Positions 45,307 through 57,761 of a stretch of DNA of 64,000 nucleotides are shown here, piece by piece. The translations under genes were made by a program, and so were the position numbers. The notes under the pieces were generated by a model. It worked only from the letters and a program-made list of their open reading frames with translations, was not told the origin of the DNA and made no database searches. Origin of the DNA: Siphonodentalium dalli (taxonomy: Eukaryota > Mollusca > Scaphopoda > Gadilida > Siphonodentaliidae); contig CP136061.1 in NCBI GenBank assembly GCA_032622095.1, positions 259,688,077 through 259,752,076 on the forward strand, read 5' to 3'. Within the stretch, counting starts at the first letter, position 1, and the number at the start of each line of letters is the position of its first letter.

Positions 45307-45753
45307 TTAAAGGTCCTCAATCCGAATCAATAGTCCCCATATCATCAGATTCCAACAACAAGAAGATTTTTTGAAATGCCGCTTCAGTTGACAGAATCGA
45401 TTAATTGCTAAAAAAAAAAACTGCAGTCAATTATAGCATAAAATTGACAAAAACTTGTAATTTATCAACTTTTTGCTCAACGAATATTGCTGATTTGTCA
45501 AACATCTGACACACACACAAAAAAACAGTTGATTTTAGAATTATCCATCTTCATCTGCAATTTGGTCAGAAAAGTATTCTCGTCTGCTGTTTGCTGGGCC
45601 ACTAAAAAATTTAAATGACAGATTTTAAAAATCGGTATCTGATCACTATGAGCTTTGATGTTGTGGGTTCCTCGACTTGAATCAAATATTTTTCACCTCC
45701 GAAGTCAAGGAAATAATAATCTGCGAGGGTTAATTTGGATTGAGTACTTTTAA
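45307..45753. mobile_element. AAAGGTACTCAA MITE, copy 2
   Basis: TTAAAGGTCCTCAATCCGAA to GGATTGAGTACTTTTAA. The right arm keeps CTCGACTTGAATCAAATAT. The left arm has diverged. Confidence 0.75.
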
Positions 45754-45879
45754 AATTGCAAAAATTAATTTAAAATAATTTTGCCTTGAAAATTGGTCGC
45801 TTGGCCAGATTCAACCTTCACCTGATGATTGCATTTTGAAGAAATATAGTAAAATGTGCTATATGGCTAATATCGCTTG

Positions 45880-46185
45880 ACTGGCGCCATGGATATTGGT
45901 CTGGAAATTAGAGAAATGTTAGAGGCAATATCTCACTCTGACCCATGTCTAACTGTGGCCCACATTCCTCTATATCTGGTGCTGCAACATATTCTCGTGC
46001 CAATAGGTTTATTTGTACCTGAATATTCACATATGTTCATATTTTTTTTATTCATTTAAATTTGTTTAAATCAAAATTTAGAAAAACTAACGCCATTATA
46101 CACTCTGCCAGGGCATCCTGAGTCACCACACCAAATTTCGTTGAAATCTGGGCACCAAAATTAACAAAGACATGTTGATCTCAAC
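45880..46185. other. Spacer, nothing recognised
   Basis: A 60-aa ORF (45877-46059, +) has no family signature. Confidence 0.35.
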
Positions 46186-46189
46186 TTTA

Positions 46190-46985
46190 CTCCAATCTTA
46201 TATATGTATATATAAACAGTCCAATGAAACATGTATACATTTATTGATGGACGTGTCATGGGCTCTTCATACAGCATCGCGTTCATTATTTCGAAGGTTC
46301 CATATTCGCTATTCCAAAGGTTCTTATTCAGACATCGAAGGTTCGCTATTCTGAAGGTTTGCTATTCTGGGCGTATTTAACCAGAAAAGATGGACAACTC
46401 TAATACCAAGTAGTTATTGTTACCACGATTTTACAGTTATCCATCTTTATCTGGAAGACCGCCCATTTGACCTCGTCCTTCTGGCACGATCAGGCCCAGA
46501 AACAATAAAAATAGCAAACTGCAAAGATCGATATCTAATTACTCTGAGCTTTGATGGGTGGGTTCCTCGACACTAATCAAATATTTTTTTCCCCACCGAA
46601 ACCAAGGAAGGAGTAATTTAGCAGCGTCTTATCGGATTGAGTACCTTTAAGTTATTTCCTTCATAAAAAGAGTCTTATGATAAAGAAACCTCTCAAACTT
46701 TAGAATATAGAATGAAACTTCAAAATAAATGTTATAAAAACCTTCTGAATATCGAGGAATATAGAGAACCTTGGGAATGGCGAAACTTCGGTATAATGAA
46801 CCTTAGGATTAGCGAACCTTTGGACACAGAGTGACATGTCGCCGTCCTACGGTCCATACGTACTGGCGTGATCGTATATATCCCAAGTTGGCCAGAAATA
46901 CAGGCACTCCTTTGAAACATACATTTTTCATTTTATAGATGGACGTACGTGTTTTTGGGTTGTCCATACGTACTGACGTAATCAT
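46190..46985. repeat. Foldback around a MITE (46377-46650)
   Basis: GAAGGTTCGCTATTC-like words on the left (46290-46370) face GCGAACCTT-like words on the right (46740-46830). Between them lies a left-truncated AAAGGTACTCAA-family MITE ending GGATTGAGTACCTTTAA at 46650. AATGAAACATG and GATGGACGTG recur at the outer ends (46223-46257 and 46911-46950). Confidence 0.6.
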
Positions 46986-47692
46986 ATTATTGACATGTAG
47001 ATGGGAACAATTAATTTTGGGGTCATTCGGCCAAAAAACATGACCGCAGCAGCCATCTTGGATTTTACTCTTTGTATGACTAAATCCTTTAGCACGGGCT
47101 ACAGGTCGTACCTTTAGTCTGATCATCATAAAATTTGTCATGGATGTTAGCAATGACATGTAGATTGGAACGAGTCATTTTGAGGTCATTCGGACAAAAA
47201 ACATGGCCGCCAGCAGCCATCTTGGATTTTACTCTTTGTATGACTAAATCATTTAGCTCGGGCTACAGGTCGTACTTTTAGTCTGATCATCATAAAATTT
47301 GTCCTGGATGTTAACAATGATATGTAGATGGGAACGAGTCATTTTGGGGTCATTTGTCCAAAAAACATGGCCGCCAGCAGCCATCTTGGATTTTACTCTT
47401 TGTATGACTAAATTCAATCCATTAGCATGGGCTACAGGTCGTACCTTTAGTCTGATCGTCATAAAATTTGTCATGGATGTTAACGATGACATGTGGATGG
47501 GATATAATCATTTTGGGGTCATTCGACCGAAGACATGGCCGTCAGCAGCCATCTTGGATTTTACTTTTCTCTTCATGTCTATAAACTAGTATTAGACATT
47601 CAACTTTCCACATTCCTAATCGCTCCATTGACTGTAATACATTAAATTATTCCCTTTCCAAGTTGAGCTACAGTGTCATTGACACTTTCATT
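46985..47692 (+). mobile_element. 5'-truncated Helentron-like element 4
   Basis: It starts inside a monomer (TTGACATGTAGATGGGAAC). It has about four monomers of the TTTAGCACGGG subtype and the same tail as element 2 (CTATAAACTAGTATTAGACA, AAGTTGAGCT, hairpin, TTTCATT). Confidence 0.8.
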
Positions 47693-47699
47693 TAAACTT

Positions 47700-48190
47700 A
47701 TTTTCTACTTTTTCGGTTTCCGGATGATATCTCAAGTTTGGATCCTTTAATTGCAAATACCGTTTTTATTCCCCACGTTATGTTTTCGACTTTATAAGGT
47801 TCCCTGTCAAAACTTCCAAATGTTCCATGTTTTGTATTGGTGGAATATGATCTCTACGTGCGTTAGCTGGAGTAGATATTTATAACATGATCTATCTGTG
47901 GTCTTGCCTATGGTCTTACCTATGGAATGCATTTTCACCGTGCAAAATTGTGGACAAAATAACCCAATTATCGTAAACTAGTCACAGAGATTTACCTTTA
48001 TACATCAACTAAACCACTCGTCAACTGACACAAATAGGCATTGCTATATCCATTCGCATATATTATTAGAGTAATTTCCCTTTACCTGTTAACAAGTCTT
48101 TGGTTTCACGCATAGCAAACGGAGAAATGTCGTACTCGATTTTGTCTGCTCTGGTTTTATTTACGGGAATCGCTCACACTATTAAGTTGC
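47700..48190. other. Spacer, nothing recognised
   Basis: No exon or repeat was identified. Confidence 0.35.
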
Positions 48191-48204
48191 ATGTGTCCAT
48201 TAGT

Positions 48205-48680
48205 GATGCGGGGGGGGGGGGGGGGGGTCTGCAAATTTATTTTCCGAACACTAGGCGGTGGTGGGTGGTTAAAATTAATCAGCCCAGCTAACACAATATT
48301 TTTCCAGTAGTCATTTTTCTTCAAAATAATGCGTATGAAAATATGAAATTTCTTGAAAACAAACATGGCCTCCAGCAGCCATCTTGGATTTCAAATGTGA
48401 ATCCATAAGCACAACATACAGCCCACATTTATTGGATAATTGCTTTGAAACATCACAGCCTTATTGGTAAATAAAAAGTACGAATGATTCTATAATCATG
48501 ATACAGCACATTATATCGGATAAGATCAGGATAACTAAGAAAATAGTCGTTTGAAGGGGTCCCTATCCCAGAATCGGAAAAAAAATAAAAATTAGGGGGC
48601 CGTGGGCACCCAGAGGGTGGAAAAATAAAAAAGCGCCTAGTGTCCAGAATTTTTTTCTGACCCCCCCCCCCCCCAGTCAA
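48205..48680. repeat. Inverted repeat with poly-G/poly-C ends
   Basis: A G run followed by TCTGCAAATTTATTTTCCGAACACTAGGCG in pieces on the left (48210-48258) is mirrored by CGCCTAGTGTCC, an A/T stretch and a C run on the right (48634-48675). Between them, at 48360-48400, is a Helentron-monomer scrap (CCAGCAGCCATCTTGGATTT). Probably a degenerate TIR element. Confidence 0.6.
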
Positions 48681-49053
48681 CGGCTGTACCGGACCGCCTT
48701 TTCTGGACCGGCCGGTCCGGTCCACGACTACAAGTATGTATGTATGTGACTAAATATTCAACATGTATATCGTTGTCTGCTGTCGTGGCGTGAGATTCCT
48801 TCAGGTTCTGATGCTTCCAAATGCAAATTGAGACAAATGTCCCATACAAGTTACCTTCGTCTTCGATATTGACACTTAGAGTCTAAGACTATTCATTGTT
48901 ATTTTTGTTTCTGTTTGTGTGACGATACAATTATGAAATAGCACAGTTACTAGTAATTAGTCTGATAAAATATTTCAAGAAATTGAGACCAATGAGTCAA
49001 TATATACCCACCATTGTCTGAAATATCATTGCAATATACCGGATAATATCCGC

Positions 49054-49123
49054 AGGATCGGGTATTCGGCAAAAGAATGAACGAGGCGTAGCCGAGTTCT
49101 TTCTTCGGCCGGAAACCCGATCC
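49054..49123. repeat. 70-bp hairpin
   Basis: GGATCGGGTATTCGGC and GCCGGAAACCCGATCC form the outer stem. AAGAATGAAC/GAGTTCTTTCTT and AACGAGGCGTAGCC continue it. Confidence 0.75.
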
Positions 49124-49339
49124 TTACAGCGTTCCCTAAGTTGTTAGGACTTGTGCTCCAATCCTTTGTTCTTCCTGTCTTATGATATTTAACCTTCTTT
49201 TATCACCCACAGTATTTAAAGGGGGACTATAGTCACATTTCGATTGTTTGAGGGATTTGTTTAGCCTGAAGAGAACCGGAATGCAATGAATAGAACGTTC
49301 GCGTTGAGATATTCTTGTACAATTTTCAGGAAAATGTAT

Positions 49340-49435
49340 AAAACAAGACAGTCAATGACTGTGGGGTAGCTCACCAGACTGTAAAGACAGAGAGGAATGG
49401 GACTCTGAAGATTACAATAGTCAGTATGTTGTTAT
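49340..49435 (+). repeat. Dispersed segment shared with 52707-52795
   Basis: ACAAGACAGTCAATGACTGT followed by CTCACCAGACTGTA occurs in both places. Function unknown. Confidence 0.75.
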
Positions 49436-49619
49436 AACGTAATTAATTTTTCAAAATTTTAATCTAAAATTAACCCAAAAAAATTCATAAAAAAAAACAT
49501 TGAGCAAAGAATAAAATATTAAAAAAAAATTCTCATTAAAATTTGTTTTTGTTAAATTGAGCAAGAATTTAAATCTAAAAAAAAAAATCTAAAATTTAGT
49601 TATTGTTTAAATATCATTG

Positions 49620-50135
49620 ACCCTGACTCTGCCCATGTTTACCCAAGTGATCTCATTTTAACAAATCTTAAGCCCAGTAAACCAAGGACCCTCCATACGA
49701 AATATAAGCCTAATAGGCCCAATGGTTTTAAAGAAGTTGTTTTAAGAATAGCTATGGAGAGAAAGAGTTATGGCCCTGTCTTCGTAACTATTTGACTTGG
49801 TGACCTCATTTTAACAAAACTGAACCCCATTAAACCAAGGACCCTCCGTGCCAAATATAAGCTTAATACGCCCAATGGTTCTTAAGATGTTTTAAGAATT
49901 ACTATGGAGGGAAAGAGTTATGGCCTTGGCTTCGCAACTATTTGACTTGGTGACCTCACTTAAAAACAAATCTGAATATGAGTCACCAAGGGAACATCCA
50001 CACCACATATGAACCCATTCGGTCTTATGTGTCTGGAGAAGATGTTTAAACAATTGTTGATGGGCGAATGGACGGTGGAAGAGGAGTGGTGACTATACCC
50101 GGTAGCTCCACTGGAGTCTTTGCCTCAGGCGAGCT
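49620..50135 (+). mobile_element. Helentron-like element, family GAACCCCATTAAACC
   Basis: Three monomers of roughly 150 bp contain TGACCTCATTTTAACAAA, CCAAGGACCCTCC and AGAGTTATGGCC. The right end has a CTCCACTGGAG hairpin then CTCAGGCGAGCTTAAAA. Confidence 0.6.
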
Positions 50136-50139
50136 TAAA

Positions 50140-50850
50140 ACTATAATCAGTATCAAACTTGAACTCAATAACTCAAATAGTTTGTCTTATGGAAGGGGTT
50201 AAAGTTTTTGGAGTTGTTGGCTCATTCTTAAACTTATAAAGCTGTCTCTATTAGAAATCAACAAAAGATGGTCCACACAAACTACAGAACCATTCATAGG
50301 GTAGAATTTAATTCACTGAAAGGAAGTGTTAAAATAGTATAAATGACAGACCCACCATTTGAACAAAGTAATAGTTTATATGAGTAGAGTCAGAATGCTC
50401 CTGGGAATACATTTGACACTCAATTTCAAAATTAATTACCAAAACAAAACCTCTCTGGTCTGGCTAGAGAGAGCTGTGTGCTTGTTGATACTGCACTGTC
50501 AGATTTGACATGTGGATAATTATCAACAGGGCAGACTGGTATGCTGACTTGTAGTATTAATTTCACTGTAAGAGATAGCATTCTAGCATATGCAGAGGGT
50601 GTATTGTATTGTGACTGTGAATTAAATTTGAAACAAGTGTTTGATAACAGGGATGCTAGAAGCACCAATGGGCAAGGGTGAGGGGCTTCTTTAATATTTG
50701 TGTCTTCGATAATTAACTTTAAAAAAACAAATATTATTGAAATAAATTAAAAAAAAAAATATTTTAAATTTTGTTTGTTTTTGTTTTTGTTTCAATTGAG
50801 CAAGAAGTTCAATCTAAATTTTTTTTTCTTCAGTTATGTCCCTGGTTCAG
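50140..50850. other. Spacer, nothing recognised
   Basis: No exon, array or TIR was seen. Confidence 0.35.
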
Positions 50851-50854
50851 CCCA

Positions 50855-51175
50855 CATTTTACCCAGTGACCTCATTTGAACAAATCTGAACCCCAGTCAC
50901 CCAAGAACCCTTCATACAAATTATGAACCCATTCGGCCCGATGCTACTTGAGAAGAAGTCGTTTTAAGAATTACGATGGAGGGAAAGAGTTATGGCCCTG
51001 ACTTCGGAACTAATTGACCCAGTGACTTCATTTGAACAAATCTGAATACCAGTCACCTAGGGAACATCCACACCAAATATGAACCCATTCGGCCTTATGG
51101 ATCCAGAGAAGAAGATGTTTAAATACATTTTGACGGACGAACGGATGGACGGACGGGGAGTGATGACGTTATATG
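50855..51175 (+). mobile_element. Helentron-like monomers, second cluster
   Basis: Two monomers of the same family as 49620 (TGACCTCATTTGAACAAATC, AAAGAGTTATGGCCCTGACT), then GACGGACGAACGGATGGACG. The 3' hairpin is lost. Confidence 0.6.
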
Positions 51176-51870
51176 TATAATTGCAACAGCAATTAATTAA
51201 GTGTCTCGAGCTCTCTCGACATAGTTTTTATCATGATATTGTGCTAAATGTAACCCAATCCACATCCGATAATTACACGTCGCGTTTACAGAAACTCTCG
51301 GAAAACGTAACCTACTAAATGACTGTGCACAGTCAGATACTATTTTAGGTATATATATAATTACCATATTTATCATCCGCAAGTAAAGGTCGAAAAGTTG
51401 GTGTTCATACGTTTAGTATGGCACGGGTTGGCAACTTGCAACTAATGACGATCTTATTGACTTTTCTCTTTTTCTTCTTTGATGATCTCATTTATAAATT
51501 ATAAATTTTAACTTTTGGTTTTTATTAATTGAGATATTTTGGTGCGTATGTTCTGAATTATTTTTCAAATTTAGTAAAACCGCTCCGGCCACTGCTCTCC
51601 GTCCTAAATGTATGACAAGTGAACGAGGAATCAGGTATCTGGTCAAAATTGGGTCACGGTTCCCTTATCCCCCCCTATATTCATATGCTTTGCATATTCC
51701 CTCTTCTTTCTCTTGTCATCCATACATTTGGTACCAACTTCACTTTGTGATTAAATGTATATGACTAATTGGTTTCAGGCCATTTTTCTTTCAGCTTATC
51801 CTAATTTGACATGTCAAAAAGCCTTCGGGCCGTCAGCCAGCATTTCATTATGACTTGTTTTCGCTAACCC

Positions 51871-52100
51871 TACATGATGTGTTATCTGGCCAGACACCCA
51901 CTTACCACTTATTGGTTACCTAGCTATAAAACATGATGTGTTACCTGGCCAGACACCCACTTACCACTTATTGGTTAACTAGCTATAAAACATGATGTGT
52001 TACCTGGCCAGACACCCACTTACCACTTATTGGTTACTCATAAAACATGATGCGTTACCTGGCCAGACACCCACTTACCACTTATTAGCTACGCATAAAA
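51871..52100. repeat. Roughly 60-bp tandem repeat, 4 copies
   Basis: ACATGATGTGTTACCTGGCC with AGACACCCACTTACCACTTA recurs four times. Copies 3 and 4 are shortened by loss of a CTAG-containing piece. Confidence 0.93.
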
Positions 52101-52109
52101 CAAACACTA

Positions 52110-53090
52110 TTTTAGGTATAATTACCCTATTATTATCAGCAGTTCTTCGTATATGCGCGTGCATTTAGCATATATCCTCGACTCAAATTATTTTATTTGT
52201 TCCATATTTACCGTTGAATATATTAGAAGGGTCTTGGATTTAGATACAGTCCCCTTTAACTATATCAGGGAAATATTTCATCATCATCATCATCGTATGT
52301 ATTGTGTATTTTTAGTTTTTGAATGAACCTATAGGGTGAATGATATGTAACACTGGAAAATATTATAATTTTTTTTTTATTTTTTTTTTTTTTTTTATGA
52401 AAACTCGATAATTGTTATAATTTAATATTTACCCAGCATTTATTGGAGAAATGTATTGAAACTTTATAAGCATGTTTATCATCACCTCTAGACTAAATTG
52501 AACGATTTTCGATACACACGTACCACAGTAGCGATTGCATTGTAGGTGTTTTATTATGGTGCATATCAAACACATTGTTTTCTTTGTTTGTCACATGAAT
52601 AAATCACAACAATAAAAGATAAGTAGTTATAATTATTAAAAAATAAGACGAATTTGTCCTGTATTGATCAAATTGTTATGATATTTATACTTCAATGTTG
52701 TGTTTCAACAAGACAGTCAATGACTGTGGAGACACTCACCAGACTGTACAGACTGAGAAGACTGGGACTAGGAAGACCACAGGAAATAGTACTTGTCAAA
52801 ATCACTTTAAAACAAGTAGTCATAAAGAGGGACGTAGCTAGTGGATCTCCATTAAGAAGTGGGGTGTCCACTTTGAAATTGTCAACTGCATGGCCCAGAT
52901 CACCCCCACCCTACATAGTCTGCTCCCTCCTAACTGAAGTTAACACACTCCCAATGAAGCAAACACACTCCCAAGTTCGTAAAATTCCTTTGCACATGTT
53001 GGAATTTTACAACTGATACATCAAGCTATCCTAACTGTTGTAAAGTACCAACCTGACATGCCCCCCCCCCCTTTTTAATGGTGGACCACA
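52110..53090. other. Spacer with unassigned ORF
   Basis: The 120-codon ORF at 52654-53016 (+) overlaps the dispersed segment shared with 49340. It has no domain I recognise, and its codon use gives no clear support. A poly-T tract is at 52369-52397. Confidence 0.4.
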
Positions 53091-53094
53091 ATCA

Positions 53095-53690
53095 AACAAA
53101 TTTTGATCTCAACTCTCCATAGGCCATATACACCAAATGTCATTTCTTGACTGGTTGAACCCATTTTAACAAATCAGTAACCCAGTCCCAAGTAACACAA
53201 AGACCCTCCATACTACATATAAGCTAAATAGGCCTGGTGGGTCTCGAGGAGGAACCATTTTAAGAATTAAAATAGGGTCGCACCCCTATTTGACCTGGTG
53301 ACACCATTTGAATATTAATACCAGTGACCCAAGGACTATCCATACCAAATATATGCTAAATATGCCAAATGGTTCTTGATACGATGTTTTAACTATCAAG
53401 GGAAAGAATTATGTCCATGGCTCTGCCCTATTTGACCCAATGATCCAATTATGAATCAAATCTGAATCCCAGTCACCCATACCAAAAATAAGCTGAATAG
53501 GCCTGATGGTTCTTGATACGAAGACGTTTTAAGAATTACAATGAATGCATAAGTTATGTCCCTCGCTCCCTATGGGAGGCTCGCATATATAAGAGAACGC
53601 ACTGTTACATGATCTTTAATGCTACACCAGGGGATGACTATAGCTCCATCGGAGATTTCGTCTCAGGTGAGCTAAAAAGGGTCAAAACGA
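53095..53690 (+). mobile_element. Helentron-like monomers with 3' end
   Basis: Three diverged monomers of the 49620 family end in AGCTCCATCGGAGATTTCGT then CTCAGGTGAGCTAAAAA. A scrap of the GCCTCGCATATATAAGAG hairpin module is inserted near 53577. Confidence 0.6.
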
Positions 53691-53699
53691 GATAAATCG

Positions 53700-55960
53700 T
53701 TCACTTTGTAATACCAGCATAACATTTGCTTGAGTGATCAGAGTGAAGTACCGAACCAGTCAGAATGGTAGACAGATTTAAGATGGCCGCCATATTTCAA
53801 AATGTCGACATTTGGAATCAGCTGTTTGGTCTTGGTTGTGTATTGCTCCGATTGTAACAGTGCGAGGGAGCATTGGTGCAAATACCACTTGCAGGGACGT
53901 GGTTATGACGAGGAAATCGTCCAGAGGTGTACCACTTAACATTTCAACCCATCCCCACCTTGAATTAGACCAAATTCTCTAATCTGAGAATTGTGCGGCT
54001 TTATTATTCAGAAAGTGTTATATTAACATGTGGATGTTAATAGCCTATCTATGATTCAGTTGAACATGGTTCCATAAGATATTTTCGTATCTGGACGACA
54101 AACAGATGTAAATGTCCAACAGACAGCAGACTTTCGAAGATGAAACGAGATGGCGCTAGCATCGGACCAATATCCTACTTGGAACGTCCAACAACGGGCC
54201 TGTATCAATTAATTTTCGAACCCCCAGATCACATTATATAAAATATATGCCATAGTATATATATAAATTGAAAGAGGAAGCTCCAAAAAAAATTGTATTG
54301 TCAACTTATCTGGTGTACTAAACTGAACATGTTGAAGTACCCACGTGTTTTTTGTGCTTAAGTTTCATCCGGACTGTTCTGCCAAGTCTATTATTTCCAA
54401 TGGAAGAGGAATGACTCCACATCTCAGTTTGAATTAGGACCGAAACGGGAATGTTTCTATGATTTTAGCTATTTTATATTACTCTATGGAACCTTCTGAG
54501 ACACAGACGTTCTAAATAGTGATCAATTATAGTACTTTAATAATATTTTATGTCATAGATTGTTATTAAAAACGTATATCAAGGCACTTATAAATAAATA
54601 ATCGGCGACTCGAAAATTAAATGGGCCACATCTCAAAATATCCTGCCAGTAGATTTATATTTCCAGTGGTTACATTTTGATAATTACTAGTTGACCTCCG
54701 TTAACTCGTTATTCCGGGAAAAGGACACTAAAATGGCCTGCTGTCCCTATAGCGGAAACCATTCATCATTTGTATCTACGCCCTACATATTCATTAAAGG
54801 TATTCTAACCTACATGATTATGTGTTGTATATTACACCACATTCAAGGTGAACACTCCCTAACTGAGACACTCTACCTGCCGCGCCCACTGCAAATCAAG
54901 ACCAACTTATTACGACCTATATGGGTGTTTTCTCTGTCCGTGTTTTTTTTTGGTATTCACTGGAGGCATGGGGAAGTATTATTGTAAATGTACTTAGATA
55001 TTTTCGTACCGGAAACAAGGAAGATTGACAATAATTAGTGTGGCCTAATTATTTTGCATGCTATTTCGTGCATTATTCAGAAGTATGTAGTCTAATGATG
55101 TTACTTTGGTATACAATTGCAAAAAAACAATCGGTATTATTATTTTACTGTTGTAAAAAGAGAAATAGTATATTCAACCCAATGATAGCCTGGAAATAAT
55201 TTATAACTTGGACCTATTGGGAGCCCGTGGCCTCGTGAAGTCAAATGTGGAGTATTTTAATTGGAGTCCATGCGCACGCACGTTGTTTTCTTTCTATTTC
55301 AGAGGGAACATCAGCGATTCTGTCGCGATGTATATTCGCGTATCGCTTTGCCGTTATGTCATACAGAGGGCGTCTCTTGACATGCTTTATTGTTAATCTC
55401 TGTCTTCCTTGTGGCACAGGTGCATGAATCTTTACCGTTCAGCTTTCTATAATACGGCACTCGTACTCACGCAACCTCTATTCACGCAATGAGATATGGC
55501 AGATTTGGTAGGCGTGGTCTTTGATGCAAGTGATAAATTTATTGGTAAAACAACGAATATAAAATTGATATAGCAAAGGATGAACAAACAACAAGTAGTG
55601 GAGAATAAAATAAACTTGGAAACATATATAGGAGAGATCTATTGCAATGATGATTTCAATCATGCATGCATTCAGCATAGACTACATTCACACAGTGACA
55701 AAATACGTTGAAAAATGTTCCATACAATTCGCCCCAGACACACACATATATATATTATATGCTAAGCTATCAAATAGTAGTATTTTTGCAACAGATAAAA
55801 ACCGTTATCCGTCTAGTGAGATATCGATATCTTACTCGTATCCATCCGCGCTAAAATGAAAAGTGATTCGGTTCTTAATGGAACACTGCCAGAAGTCTGA
55901 ATGTTCAGGTTGAAATTATTTTAAATATGTGATAAATTAAACATACTATGATGTTAGCCC
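53700..55960. other. Long spacer, no confident gene
   Basis: No exon is supported. At 54225-54345 a repeat shared with 60893-61010 contains AGATCACATTATATAAAATA and TCAACTTATCTGGT. ORFs at 54691-54987 and 55208-55396 have no family signature. Confidence 0.4.
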
Positions 55961-55972
55961 CTTTATCCTCAA

Positions 55973-56074
55973 CTACACTTTTTGTTTGGATCTGGTAATT
56001 ATCTCATTCGTGATGACAACAAAATGAATTTCCACTCGTGAGATAATTCCCATATCTAAACAAAAAGTGTAGAT
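55973..56074. mobile_element. Small MITE (CTACACTTTTTGTTT ends)
   Basis: CTACACTTTTTGTTTGGAT, GGTAATTATCTCA and their inverses form two long arms around a 25-bp loop. ATCCTC is found just outside both ends. Confidence 0.8.
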
Positions 56075-56077
56075 ATC

Positions 56078-56460
56078 CTCTATTTATTACACTCCTATGC
56101 GCGATTTCCATTGAAAACGCTGTTAATTTTACTAGTGAATTATGTAATTTCCCGTGACGTCATTGGCGTTACGTCGCTTACTGATCACTTACTGATCTAG
56201 ACTGAATCTTTCTCCATATCGGGATTTTCATGCATTAATTCTGTGTGTTTTTATTCATAATTCGCGCACCAAATTGATGCAGAAGTGTAATAAATAGAGT
56301 AATCAATTAGTTCCGACAATTACGTTCAATAATTCACCCGAGGCGAGAGACGTTTGGGTAAGTAACTAGTGCGCTAATGCGCACTCGTTTATTTCCTTCG
56401 TCTCTCGCCTCTCGTGAATTATTTAGCCTAATTCTGGGAACCAATTGATTACTCTATTTA
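56078..56460. repeat. Two overlapping foldbacks
   Basis: CTCTATTTATTACACT (56078-56093) is mirrored at 56284-56299. From 56291 to 56460 a second palindrome has arms TAAATAGAGTAATCAATT, AATAATTCAC and GGCGAGAGACG with their inverses around GTGCGCTAATGCGCAC. The two share the AAATAGAG segment. Confidence 0.85.
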
Positions 56461-56876
56461 TATATAGATGAACATAAGAAGAAAGGTCTATATAATTTCT
56501 TCGTGATAACGATGATGTTACAGTGTTTTTTTAAATTATTTTTACAGGTACCATTTTGTCACGAACTGCATGCAAAACAAATCTCAGGTACATTTGTCAG
56601 TTTGTGAATGTAACCATAGACCCCGCGTTCAAACATAGAACTACATCACGTGACAAAACACACGATCGTGTTAACATTACTTTAATCCACAAACAGTGTT
56701 CGCAGCTTCCCCTCTTGGAGAAATGAGAATTATATGTGGAAACAACAACAACAATAACAGTCACAAAAGTCAATTCTTATGAGAAATTCAGTCGCTCAGC
56801 GTCTTTTTTCAGAAGGTAATGTCGTTTTTGTATCATGGAATTCAGATGAGAGGAAAAGATCTACTGAGACTTGTGT

Positions 56877-57240
56877 ATATGTGACCCGCCATATCAAATC
56901 CAGTCGTAAGTCGGGATTTTGTTTTACCCTGTGCCAATGCATTCTCTTAATAATTTTTTCTTGTATTCTTTAACAATTTTATAATTTCACCCATACAGAG
57001 CCCCAGACAAACATGAGCAGACGACACTCTTCTATATGCTTCTATATATGTGTGGTTCCCTGCAGGGTAATGGATGTTTTTTATTTTATGTCCTAAAAAA
57101 TGATAAAAAATTGTTAGGCCAATGCATTCTCTTATATATGCGAGGCGACCTATGGTCGACTCGCATATATAAGAGAATGCATTGGCACAGGGTAACAAAA
57201 TCCCGACTTACGACTGGATTTGATATAGCGGGTCACATAT
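56877..57240. mobile_element. Hairpin element with about 70-bp TIRs
   Basis: ATATGTGACCCGC at the left edge is matched by its inverse at 57228-57240. The arms continue through CATATCAAATCCAGTCGTAA and GTCGGGATTTTGTT into ACCCTGTGCCAATGCATTC. The right arm carries a complete GCCAATGCATTC hairpin. The left hairpin is broken after CTCTTA. Confidence 0.88.
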
Positions 57241-57761
57241 GCCACTGAAATGCGCCAGTCACGTTCGAGTATAATGCTCGTTGTTTATATATACTGGATT
57301 ACTGAATCACACAAAATGTGTGAAAACTGGGGACATGACAATCTGCGGGATGGGATGGAACATGGAATAGATTGACAATCTGCGGAACAAAATGTGAAAA
57401 TGCTTGGAACGGCCGATATCTCGAGGAATACAGCACGCAGTGTTGAAAATGTAGATTTCTCGATGAATATATACGCTACCAGTTTTTATGACGGCATGAT
57501 GGTAAAGGACTCTTATTTGTAATTAACAAACGCTCTTTATTGGCTACCCTATAAATTTTCTATTCATCGAGAAATCCAAATTCTTAACATTGATGTTGAA
57601 CGCAGTTTTTCATGTTTCGTGACACCTTCGCGTGGGTGGGTTAGTATGTCTATGGATGTGCATAAATCACCGCTTCGCTCGAATTAATAAATTTCTGTTG
57701 TGCAATAGATGATAAACTTCATTTTAATACCAAGTTTGCTTGTGGGCATAAAGCCGCTTCC

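Noticed and set aside
52654-53016. 120-codon ORF as a host gene
   Set aside because: No domain, overlaps a dispersed repeat segment, and there are no convincing splice signals.
53825-53935. Cys-containing frame (VYCSDCNSAREHW) that recalls a zinc-binding THAP start
   Set aside because: Only one CxxC pair, no AVPTIF-like end, and the frame closes soon after. It could not be supported.
54691-54987. 98-codon ORF
   Set aside because: No recognisable family or supporting context. ORFs of this size are expected by chance in 64 kb.
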